From the NCBI GenBank assembly GCA_020438845.1, contig JAGQTV010000056.1:1-44605 (forward strand): 44,605 nucleotides of DNA, read 5' to 3'. Below are positions 1 to 7,274 of this stretch, in pieces. The notes under the pieces were generated by a model. The model made no database searches. It worked only from the letters and a program-made list of their open reading frames with translations, and was not told where the DNA came from. Position 1 is the stretch's first letter; each line of letters starts with the position of its first letter. A program made the translations under genes and the position numbers. Origin of the DNA: Mycobacterium sp. (GTDB lineage Bacteria; Actinomycetota; Actinomycetes; Mycobacteriales; Mycobacteriaceae).

Positions 1-66
1 CTACGGAAACGCCGCGACAACGTCGTCGACTTCCCCTCTCACAAGCCGAACCCGAACCCCGACTGA
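1..66 (+). CDS. C-terminal tail of an upstream gene, product unknown
   Basis: The frame is open from the first base of the window to a TGA at 64-66 and gives a basic, Pro/Asn-rich tail (LRKRRDNVVDFPSHKPNPNPD). It has mycobacterial codon use, but it is too short to name. It ends just before the truncated pirin, so the break that removed the start of the pirin gene may lie close to this tail. Confidence 0.4.
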   Translation, partial: LRKRRDNVVDFPSHKPNPNPD

Positions 67-68
67 CC

Positions 69-620
69 TTGCTGAACCTCACAGGTAAGGCTGGGAGCTC
101 TACCTCAATGAGGCCTCCACAGAACGGGGTCATCTATCCGGGTCTGGCCCAGCGGATGTCGGCAGGCCGCGGGATCCTGCACTCGGAGAAGAATGACTCG
201 TGGAATCTCGGCGGCGAAAAGCACACGCAACCAGTGCATTTCGTCCAGATGTGGGTAGTCCCCGACGAAACCGGCCGCAACCCGCAGTACCAGCAACTGG
301 AGATCGACCGCGAACTGCTCGCCGGCGATCTGATCACCATTGCCTCGGGGATGCCCGCCCACCGCAACGATGCCGCGATCACCCTCGGCAACCGCTACGC
401 AGCCCTGCACGGCGCCCGGTTGCAGGCCGGTGACACCGTCGAGCTGCCCGACGCGCCCTACCTGCATGTGTTCGCAGCACGGGGCGCCGTGGCCCTCGAA
501 GACGAAGGTGACCTCCACGCCGGCGACGCCGCCCGGATCACCGCGGCGGGAGGACAACGCCTCATCGCCAACGGCGCCGCGGAGGTCCTGGTCTGGGAAA
601 TGCACGCCCGAGTCGCCTGA
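69..620 (+). pseudogene. Pirin-family protein, 5'-truncated
   Basis: From about residue 19 the product matches the pirin/YhaK family, a bicupin group of metal-binding proteins that includes quercetin dioxygenase-like members. The hallmark GVIYPGLAQRMSAGRGILHSE is followed by a complete-looking second cupin half ending at 620. The family normally has some 60-80 further N-terminal residues (the first cupin half with its DPHPH-like metal site) before this motif. Here they are replaced by about 18 unrelated residues starting from a TTG at 69. There is no good ribosome-binding site, and the tail of another gene ends at 66. I see a 5' deletion. A shortened but translated protein cannot be excluded, though it would lack most of the metal site. 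Confidence 0.65.
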
Positions 621-701
621 GCCCCGGGCTGAGCGGGGGCTAATCGACCGGCTTAATTGATGCGGATGCGACTGCGCGGACCTGCCTGGGACAATGGACA
701 C

Positions 702-2483
702 ATGTGCGGTCTCGCGGGAGAGATTCGGTTAGACGGCAGGCGGGCGGATGTGGTCACCGTCGACCGTATGGCGGCGACGATGGCCGATCGGGGGCCCGAC
801 GACTCGGGGACCTGGGCATCCGGCCCGGTGGCGTTGGCGCACCGCCGTCTGAAGATCATCGATCTGTCTGCCGCCAGTGGGCAGCCGATTGTCGATTCGG
901 CGGCGGGGATCGCCGGTGTGTTCAACGGATGCATCTACAACTACGTCGAACTGCGCGACGAACTCACCGCCAAAGGTCATCGGTTCTTCTCCCACGGCGA
1001 CTCGGAGGTGGTGATGAAGGCCTACGCCGAATGGGGCGAAGGCTTCGTCGAGCACCTCATCGGAATGTTCGCCGTTGCCATCGTCGAGCGGGACACCAAT
1101 CGGGTGGTCCTGGCACGCGATCGGCTCGGTATCAAACCGCTCTACGTCGCCGAAAGCGCGGACAGTGTGCGGTTCGCGTCGACGTTGCCCGCGCTGCTGG
1201 CCGGGGGTGGAATCGATACCAGCATCGACAAGGTGGCCCTGGCGCACTACATGTCGTTTCACGCCGTGGTGCCCCCGCCCCGCACCATCCTCACCGGAGT
1301 GCGGAAACTGCCCCCCGCGACCGTGCGGGTCTACGAACCGGACGGTACGCGGCGCGAGCACCGCTACTGGGACGCACCGTTCGCCCGTGCCGCCGACCGC
1401 AAAGGCTGGACCGAGACCGACTGGGAGGATGCGCTTGCGGAGGCGCTCGCCATTGCGGTCCGCCGACGAATGGTCTCCGACGTCCCCGTCGGCGTCCTGC
1501 TCTCCGGCGGACTGGATTCCTCACTGGTCGTGGCCCTGCTGGCGCAGCAGGGCCAGACGGGGCTGTCGACGTTCTCGATCGGCTTCGAGTCCGTGGGTGG
1601 CCGGGAGGGTGACGAGTTCCAGTACTCGGACGTGATCGCCGAGAGGTTCGCGACCGACCACCACCGCATCCTCATTCCCCACAGTGACCTGCTTCCCCCG
1701 CTGGAAGCCGCTGTCCACGCGATGGCCGAACCGATGGTCAGCCACGACGCGGTCGCCTTCTACCTGCTGTCCGAGGCTGTCGCCCGGCATTTGAAGGTGG
1801 TGCAGTCCGGCCAGGGAGCCGACGAGATCCTCGGTGGTTATCACTGGTACCCGCCGCTGGCAGGGGTGCCGCGCGAGGACGCCGTGGGCACTTACGCCAA
1901 GGCGTTCTTCGATCGCGATGCCGCCGGACTGGCCCGGGTGCTGGCTCCGGACTACCTGCTCGACGGCGACCCGGCGCGTGATTACGTAGCCGCCCACATG
2001 TCCGCCCCGGGTGCGCAGACCGCAGTGGATGCCGCGCTGCGCATCGACACCGAAGTGATGCTCGTCGACGATCCGGTCAAACGGGTCGACAACATGACGA
2101 TGGCCCACGGACTCGAAGCCCGGGTTCCCTTCCTGGACCACGAGTTCGTCGAACTCGCGGCCACCTGCCCACCGGAACTCAAACTCGCCCAGGGCGGCAA
2201 AGGCGTGCTGAAGTCCATCGGTCGCCGAATGTTGCCCTGGGAGGTGATCGACCGCCCGAAGGGGTACTTCCCCGTCCCCGGCATCACCCACCTCGAGGGC
2301 AAGGTGCTCGACCGGGTGCGAGACGCCCTGCACGATCCGGCCGCCCGGGAGCGCGGGATGTTCCGCGCCGACTACGTCGATGCCCTGCTGGCCGACCCCA
2401 ACAGCGAACTCACGCCACTGCGGGGGAACAAACTTTGGCAACTCGGCCTACTGGAGATGTGGCTGCAGACCCATGGGATCTGA
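702..2483 (+). CDS. asnO: N-acetylglutaminylglutamine amidotransferase (asparagine-synthetase type)
   Basis: This is a class II glutamine amidotransferase fused to an asparagine synthetase domain, 593 aa. The start at 702 is fixed because processing must leave Cys2 as the catalytic N-terminal residue (MCGLAGE); the frame is open from 657 but those extra codons are not needed. The glutaminase domain covers about residues 2-210, and the ATP-pyrophosphatase loop SGGLDSS lies near residues 268-274. Family knowledge: when this enzyme sits directly before a GNAT/ATP-grasp protein and an M42 peptidase, it is the NAGGN-type enzyme that amidates the dipeptide N-acetylglutaminylglutamine. It is therefore unlikely to be the housekeeping asparagine synthetase. 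The next gene starts 7 bases after its stop, so the two are probably co-transcribed. The role is the last step in making a cytoplasmic osmolyte. Confidence 0.9.
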   Translation: MCGLAGEIRLDGRRADVVTVDRMAATMADRGPDDSGTWASGPVALAHRRLKIIDLSAASGQPIVDSAAGIAGVFNGCIYNYVELRDELTAKGHRFFSHGDSEVVMKAYAEWGEGFVEHLIGMFAVAIVERDTNRVVLARDRLGIKPLYVAESADSVRFASTLPALLAGGGIDTSIDKVALAHYMSFHAVVPPPRTILTGVRKLPPATVRVYEPDGTRREHRYWDAPFARAADRKGWTETDWEDALAEALAIAVRRRMVSDVPVGVLLSGGLDSSLVVALLAQQGQTGLSTFSIGFESVGGREGDEFQYSDVIAERFATDHHRILIPHSDLLPPLEAAVHAMAEPMVSHDAVAFYLLSEAVARHLKVVQSGQGADEILGGYHWYPPLAGVPREDAVGTYAKAFFDRDAAGLARVLAPDYLLDGDPARDYVAAHMSAPGAQTAVDAALRIDTEVMLVDDPVKRVDNMTMAHGLEARVPFLDHEFVELAATCPPELKLAQGGKGVLKSIGRRMLPWEVIDRPKGYFPVPGITHLEGKVLDRVRDALHDPAARERGMFRADYVDALLADPNSELTPLRGNKLWQLGLLEMWLQTHGI

Positions 2484-2490
2484 GGCGGAC

Positions 2491-4305
2491 ATGAACGACG
2501 GGACGAATCGGCCGGCCTCAAGTGCACGAGAGGTCGTCGGCCCCGGCGGCGACCCGCGGATTGCGCACGCCGGCAAGGAGCGCGCGCGTCCGTCGCGCGG
2601 AGTGGCGCTGGACTGCGGCTGGGGCCAGATCGTCTTCGGTCAGACGTTCGAGCATCGCAGTCAGGCCGCCGAGGTGCTGCGCGGGGAGGTGGAGGGTACC
2701 CGCGACATCTGCATTTACCTCCGGGACGCCCATGTGTTCGTCGCCAGGCATCCCGATGAGTTTTTCGTCGATCCTTCGTTGACCTACCGCCTCGATCTGC
2801 CGGCCGAGCAGATCAGCGCCGAGCTGCCGCCGAACGTAACGATCACCGAGTTGCACACCATCGATGAGGCGGATGCCGTCAATGCCATCTACGCCGGCAA
2901 CGGCATGGTCACCGCGCCGTCGGACGTCCTGCTGCAGGTTGCGTCCCGGCCCGAGGTGCTGCATCTGGTGGCGTCATTGTCGACGGGCCAGGTGGTCGGC
3001 ACCGTTACCGTCGTGGACCACAAGGCGCTGTTCGACGACCCGGCCAATGGCTCGTCACTGTGGTGCCTGACTGTGGATCCGGCAGCCGCCCCGGTGGGTC
3101 TGGGTCAGGCTCTGCTCGGTCGGCTTGCTGCCGAGATGGCGGCACGCGGGCGTTCATTCGTCGACCTGTCGGTACTTGCCGACAACACCGGAGCCATCCG
3201 GCTCTACGAGCGGCTGGGCTTCTACCGGGTGCCCGAACTCGTGGTCAAGCGCAAGAATCCTATCAACGAGCGGCTGTTCCGTGCCCCGCCGGCGCCGCAT
3301 TACGAGGAGTTGAACCCGTACGCGAGGATCGTGGCGGACGAGGCGATGCGTCGCGGCATTCGCGTGGAGGTAACCGACCCGCAGTGGGGCGAATTGAAGC
3401 TCACGCACGGCGCGAACGTCATCCACACCCGCGAATCGCTGTCGGAGCTGACCAGTGCGCTCGCGATGGCCCGGTGTGACGACAAACGGGTCACCCGGCG
3501 TGTGCTGGCGGACGCCGGTCTGCGGATTCCGCGTGGCATCACCGCCGGCGATGAGACCGCGGATACTGCGTTCCTCAGCGAGGTGGGGGCGGTCGTCGTC
3601 AAGCCCGCACGGGGTGAGCAGGGCCGCGGGATCACGGTGGGGGTCCGGGACCCGGAGTCGCTGCGGCGCGCAGTGGAGGAGGCCCGTGCCCACTGTCCCG
3701 ACGTCCTGATCGAGGAGATGGTGGCCGGCCAGGACATCCGCGTGCTCGTGATCGACCACAAGGTTGTCGCGGCCGCGGTACGGCGGCCGGCCAGTGTGCT
3801 GGGGGATGGCACCCACACCATCGCGCAGTTGATCGAGCGACAGTCGGGTCGCCGCGCGGCAGCGACCGGGGGCGAGTCGCGCATCCCGATGGACAGCGGC
3901 ACCACCGATACCGTTTCGGAGGCGGGTTGGTCGATGGACGACGTCCTGCCGGAGGGCGAAGAACTCACCGTGCGCCGAACCGCCAATCTCCACACCGGCG
4001 GAACCATCCACGACGTCACTTCCGAGCTGCATCCGCTGCTGGCAGAGGCAAGTGTCGCGGCGAGTTGGGCGCTGGCCATTCCGGTCACCGGAATCGACCT
4101 GTTGGCTACAGCGCCCGACCAGCCTGAGTACGTCATCATCGAGGCCAACGAGCGTCCGGGACTGGCCAATCACGAACCGCAGCCCACTGCCGAGCGGTTC
4201 GTGGATCTCCTGTTTCCGACCACAGCGTCGCCGCCGCCCACGGCGAAGTCCGGCAAGTCCCGTTCGCGCGCGCGGCGCGCACGTGGCGCAGACCCGGCCC
4301 GCTGA
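2491..4305 (+). CDS. ngg: N-acetylglutaminylglutamine synthetase (GNAT plus ATP-grasp)
   Basis: A two-domain protein of 604 aa. Residues about 105-255 form a GNAT acetyltransferase (LWCLTVDPAAAPVGLGQALL, then a LYERLGFYR-type C-terminal part). Residues about 290-590 form an ATP-grasp ligase (VVVKPARGEQGRGITV, LIEEMVAGQDIRVLVID, IIEANERPGLANHE). This fusion is the known NAGGN synthetase: it acetylates glutamine and ligates a second glutamine using ATP. The ATG at 2491 lies 7 bases after the amidotransferase stop; an upstream in-frame ATG at 2473 would overlap that gene. The C-terminal 20 or so residues are Arg/Lys/Ser-rich and probably disordered. It is the middle gene of the osmolyte operon. 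Confidence 0.9.
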   Translation: MNDGTNRPASSAREVVGPGGDPRIAHAGKERARPSRGVALDCGWGQIVFGQTFEHRSQAAEVLRGEVEGTRDICIYLRDAHVFVARHPDEFFVDPSLTYRLDLPAEQISAELPPNVTITELHTIDEADAVNAIYAGNGMVTAPSDVLLQVASRPEVLHLVASLSTGQVVGTVTVVDHKALFDDPANGSSLWCLTVDPAAAPVGLGQALLGRLAAEMAARGRSFVDLSVLADNTGAIRLYERLGFYRVPELVVKRKNPINERLFRAPPAPHYEELNPYARIVADEAMRRGIRVEVTDPQWGELKLTHGANVIHTRESLSELTSALAMARCDDKRVTRRVLADAGLRIPRGITAGDETADTAFLSEVGAVVVKPARGEQGRGITVGVRDPESLRRAVEEARAHCPDVLIEEMVAGQDIRVLVIDHKVVAAAVRRPASVLGDGTHTIAQLIERQSGRRAAATGGESRIPMDSGTTDTVSEAGWSMDDVLPEGEELTVRRTANLHTGGTIHDVTSELHPLLAEASVAASWALAIPVTGIDLLATAPDQPEYVIIEANERPGLANHEPQPTAERFVDLLFPTTASPPPTAKSGKSRSRARRARGADPAR

Positions 4306-4345
4306 TGCGCGCGCCGGCCGCGGTGCGTAGCGATACGGTTCGGGG

Positions 4346-5515
4346 ATGACCGCTTTGGAGATCGACCTCGACTTCCTGCGCCGGGTGCTCCTGGAACTCC
4401 TGGATATTCCCAGCCCGACGGGGCGGACCGATCACGTCCAGCAGTACGTCGGTGAGCGATTGGACCTGTTGGGTGTGCCGTTCATCGTCACGCGGCGCGG
4501 CGCTATCGTGGCGGATCTTGGCGGGCCGGCGGACTCCGACGCCAGCCGGGCGGTCGTCGTGCACACCGACACGATCGGCACGATGATCCGCAGCCTGAAA
4601 AGCAACGGCCGGCTGGAACTGAAACCGGTGGGCCATCATTCGGCGCGCTTCTCCGAAGGTGCGCATGTATGGGTGTTCCCGGATGACCTAGAGACCGTCT
4701 ACACCGGTCAGGTGCTGCCGTTGAAGGCCTCCGGGCACCGCTGGAACGAGGAGGTCGACTCGCAAGGCGTTTCCTGGGATCACGTCGAGGTCCGCCTCGA
4801 CGAGCTCGTTTCCAGCGAGGAGGATCTCCGTGCCCTCGGCCTCGATGTGGGGGATTTCGTCGCACCTCTAGCGAACCCGCTGATCACCGACAGCGGGTTC
4901 GTGCGCTCCCGGCACCTGGATGACAAGGCCGGTGTGGCGGCCACCCTCACGGCGCTGAAGGCGTTGAAGGAGGCCGACGTCGAACTACCGGTGCGCGCCC
5001 AGCTCCTCGTGACCTGCACCGAGGAGATCGGGCATGGCGCCAGCCATGGACTGGATCCCGATGTCGCCGAAATGGTTTCGGTCGACGCCGCCATTGTCGC
5101 GCCCGGGCAGCAATCCAGGGAGACGGCTGTGACGGTGGCCATGGCCGACAGCGTGGGCCCGTTCGACTACCACTTGACCCGTCGGCTGTACGCGCTGGCG
5201 CGGGAGCACGACATCGAGGTCGTGCGCGACACGTTCGCCTTCTATCGGTCCGATGCCGCCGCTGCGATCGAGGCCGGCGCTCACGTGCGCGTGGCGTTGC
5301 TGGGTTTCGGAACCGACGCCAGCCACGGCCACGAGCGCACCCACATGAACAGCCTCGAGGGTCTGGCCCGATTGCTGACCGTGTGGCTGCAGTCGGACCT
5401 GGTGTTCCCCCGATGGGACGCCAAAGCGGACGGTCCGCTGCGCGGATTCCCTTCGTTGGCCGTCCAGCCGGCGCACGAGGAGGGGCCGCAGGAGGGGCCG
5501 ATCGAGGTTCAATGA
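4346..5515 (+). CDS. M42-family peptidase of the NAGGN osmolyte cluster
   Basis: A 389-aa member of the M42 co-catalytic metalloaminopeptidase family. The usual metal and catalytic residues are visible: H73 in VVHTDT, D192-D193 in HLDDKAG, E226-E227 in CTEEIGHG, D247 in SVDAAIVAPG and H333 near the C-terminus (RTHMNSLEG). Family knowledge: this type is the third gene of the NAGGN trio, and it is thought to hydrolyse the osmolyte or a precursor when osmotic stress ends; its substrate is not settled. It starts 40 bases after the synthetase on the same strand. The adjacent amidotransferase and synthetase are what support the specific assignment, because isolated M42 proteins act on many peptides. 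Confidence 0.87.
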   Translation: MTALEIDLDFLRRVLLELLDIPSPTGRTDHVQQYVGERLDLLGVPFIVTRRGAIVADLGGPADSDASRAVVVHTDTIGTMIRSLKSNGRLELKPVGHHSARFSEGAHVWVFPDDLETVYTGQVLPLKASGHRWNEEVDSQGVSWDHVEVRLDELVSSEEDLRALGLDVGDFVAPLANPLITDSGFVRSRHLDDKAGVAATLTALKALKEADVELPVRAQLLVTCTEEIGHGASHGLDPDVAEMVSVDAAIVAPGQQSRETAVTVAMADSVGPFDYHLTRRLYALAREHDIEVVRDTFAFYRSDAAAAIEAGAHVRVALLGFGTDASHGHERTHMNSLEGLARLLTVWLQSDLVFPRWDAKADGPLRGFPSLAVQPAHEEGPQEGPIEVQ

Positions 5516-5556
5516 TGGGCGGCAGACGCTGCGCTCAGCGGCGCGGCGTATCCGGC

Positions 5557-5928
5557 TCAGTTTTGGACGAAGAGGGAGATTCCCGTGTCATCGCATGCCG
5601 ACTTCAGGCGCTTGTCCCGGGTCCACAGCTGACTGCCGGAGACCAGTGCCACGGCAGCCATCAGGTGAACGTCAACCGGGCTCAGCCCCCGCTCCCAGAG
5701 TCGGCGTTGGTTGGTGATGTGCAGGATCTCTTGATGGCCGATTACCGGAAACTGATAGAGATTGGACAGCAGACTCAGGACGTGGTCGCGCTCTCGTATC
5801 GAGCCGAGCGCGATCTCCTCGACGATCAGCGGGTGACCGCCGACCCGATCCAGCCCCAAAAGGTCGACCAGCTTGGGTTCGGTTCTGTGCAGATGGTCAA
5901 TCCAAACCGCAGTGTCGACCAGGATCAT
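5557..5928 (-). CDS. vapC: VapC-type PIN-domain ribonuclease toxin
   Basis: A 123-aa PIN-domain protein of normal VapC length. The acidic Mg-binding residues are recognisable: D5 in MILVDTAVW, a Glu in VEEIALGS, an Asp in GLSPVDVHLMAA and an Asp in WTRDKRL. VapC toxins cleave RNA, often tRNA or rRNA, and are held inactive by VapB. The start overlaps the end of vapB by 4 bases (ATGA), the standard coupled arrangement. It lies on the minus strand, opposite to the NAGGN operon, and its 3' end converges on that operon 41 bases away. The RNA target cannot be told from sequence. Confidence 0.92.
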   Translation of the reverse strand: MILVDTAVWIDHLHRTEPKLVDLLGLDRVGGHPLIVEEIALGSIRERDHVLSLLSNLYQFPVIGHQEILHITNQRRLWERGLSPVDVHLMAAVALVSGSQLWTRDKRLKSACDDTGISLFVQN

Positions 5929-6122
5929 CCCGGCGCTTGCCGCCGTCGGGGGCTCCCCGTCGCGGATTTGTCCGTTCCGCCGAGATCGGCAAGCCGACGG
6001 GCACTTTCGACGCGAATCAGCGTTTGCAGACCCTGGCGCAGCAGGGCTGCGTTCTCGTGCACTCCGGTCAGCTCTGCTGCCCTGGCTAGCAACTCATCGT
6101 CAATCGTGACCGTCGTCCGCAT
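5925..6122 (-). CDS. vapB: VapB-type antitoxin (ribbon-helix-helix)
   Basis: A 65-aa protein with an N-terminal ribbon-helix-helix DNA-binding strand and helices (MRTTVTIDDELLARAAELTG) and the LVRVESARRLA-like helix (here LIRVESARRLADLGG) typical of mycobacterial VapB antitoxins. A basic, flexible C-terminal tail (GSPRRRQAPG) would wrap the toxin. The ATG at 6122 has a GGAGGTG ribosome-binding site 6-7 bases upstream on the minus strand. It overlaps vapC by 4 bases. Autoregulation through the palindromes just upstream is expected. Confidence 0.9.
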   Translation of the reverse strand: MRTTVTIDDELLARAAELTGVHENAALLRQGLQTLIRVESARRLADLGGTDKSATGSPRRRQAPG

Positions 6123-6145
6123 CCTGCACCTCCATCAGCATCTTT

Positions 6146-6170
6146 GGATGCGTATCCTGATGCTAGCATC
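6146..6170 (-). promoter_or_regulatory. Putative vapBC operator
   Basis: Directly upstream of vapB lie a perfect 12-bp palindrome GATGCTAGCATC (6159-6170) and an imperfect one, GGATGCGTATCC (6146-6157). Both are the kind of short inverted repeat that ribbon-helix-helix antitoxins bind, and they fall where the promoter must be (24-48 bases before the vapB ATG). The function is inferred from position and symmetry. Confidence 0.55.
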
Positions 6171-6173
6171 GCT

Positions 6174-7202
6174 TCACAGGCGCCGCGCTTCGCGCCGAAA
6201 CACACTGGGGGACAAGCCGGTCCATCGGATGAAGGCGTGGGTGAAACTGGCGGTTTCGGCGTAGCCCAGTTGCCGGGCGATCGTCTCGATCGACACGCTG
6301 GTTGCCAGCAACTGCTCGGCGCGGGTGCGCCGGACCTCGGCGATCAGGTCGCGGAACGAGGTGCCTTCGTCGCTGAGCTTGCGCCGTAGGGTGCGGGGGT
6401 CGAGGTGAAGTTCATCGGCGATCGTCTGCATCGACGGAATACTGGCCTGGTCGTGCAGGATGCGGCTGCGGACCTGACCCGCGACCCCGACACGAGACAA
6501 ACGGCCGTCCAATAGTTCCCGGCATTGCCGCTCGAAAATCCGCGTTGTATTCGGATCGGATTGGGGTAGTGCGATATCGAGGGTCCCGGGTGCAGCGACG
6601 ATCCGGTTGGCTGGCCGGTTAGGGCGTACGTCGGTCGTCAGCGTCCAGGTCTGTGCCAGGCGCTGAGCCCGCTGCTCGTCAAGGGTCGTATCCACCCAAT
6701 CGACGGCGATGGGGATGTTTGCACCCGCCAGTACGGCAAAGAGTCCTGCGAGGTCACGTTCGACGATGAAGGGCCGGACTTCGGCCGGAATGTCGGTGTC
6801 GTCGGCGACGACGTACTCGCGCGCGGCGTCGGTCGCGATCGAAAAACGTACGTGGGAGGGGAGCAACGCCTGGTAGGGCAGGATCCGCTCGAAACCCTCG
6901 CGGACGGTCGCACTGGTGATGAATGCGAAACCCAGTACCCCCAGTCGGCCCACTGTGCTGAACCCGCCGACGTCGACACCCAGGCCCGGACGATCGCCGA
7001 GCCGGTTCACGATATTGCTGACCACCCGAAACTCCTGGTGGGCCCAGATCTCGGCGTGCTCATCGGCAAGCGTGGACTCCGTCAGGCCGGTGCCCGCAAG
7101 GCAGTCGGCAACCGGCATGGATTCGGCGACCGCCTGGATCATGATTCGAACACCCTCGGTACCGCGCGGGACGGCCCACAGTGGCGCGGGAAATCCGGGC
7201 AT
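6174..7202 (-). CDS. AraC-family transcriptional regulator (OruR/ArgR-like)
   Basis: A 342-aa regulator. The N-terminal half (about residues 20-210) is the arabinose-binding-like domain seen in OruR/MmsR-type regulators; it contains FEQ-type helices and FSTVGRLGVLGFAF. Residues about 240-340 are the two helix-turn-helix motifs (LHLDPRTLRRKLSDEG and ETIARQLGYAETASFTHAFIRWTG). It is transcribed divergently from the desaturase/reductase fusion gene, 72 bases apart, and probably controls it. The effector is unknown; in this family it is often a fatty acid, amino acid or quorum-type small molecule. Start at 7202 chosen because the first 20 residues already fit the family. Confidence 0.88.
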   Translation of the reverse strand: MPGFPAPLWAVPRGTEGVRIMIQAVAESMPVADCLAGTGLTESTLADEHAEIWAHQEFRVVSNIVNRLGDRPGLGVDVGGFSTVGRLGVLGFAFITSATVREGFERILPYQALLPSHVRFSIATDAAREYVVADDTDIPAEVRPFIVERDLAGLFAVLAGANIPIAVDWVDTTLDEQRAQRLAQTWTLTTDVRPNRPANRIVAAPGTLDIALPQSDPNTTRIFERQCRELLDGRLSRVGVAGQVRSRILHDQASIPSMQTIADELHLDPRTLRRKLSDEGTSFRDLIAEVRRTRAEQLLATSVSIETIARQLGYAETASFTHAFIRWTGLSPSVFRREARRL

Positions 7203-7238
7203 TGCCCGAAAATATCAAATTCCTGCCCGGTCGGGACA
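7203..7238. promoter_or_regulatory. Candidate AraC binding sites, 21-bp spaced
   Basis: In the 72-base divergent region, the pattern TGCCCG-N7-CA occurs at 7203-7217 and again at 7224-7238, exactly 21 bp (two helical turns) apart. Tandem direct half-sites with this spacing suit an AraC-type activator. They touch the AraC start codon and lie 37-72 bases upstream of the desaturase ATG. Only 8 bases are shared, so this is suggestive only. Confidence 0.4.
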
Positions 7239-7274
7239 TTAACCTGGCGACTCTTCGTGCCTAACGTGGGGATC

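Noticed and set aside
1521-2441. Long minus-strand open frame opposite the amidotransferase
   Set aside because: It is a shadow of the high-GC gene; no family match, no start signal and it lies inside a clear coding gene.
3154-4173. Minus-strand open frames opposite the NAGGN synthetase
   Set aside because: Shadows of the GNAT/ATP-grasp gene, with no domain or ribosome-binding site.
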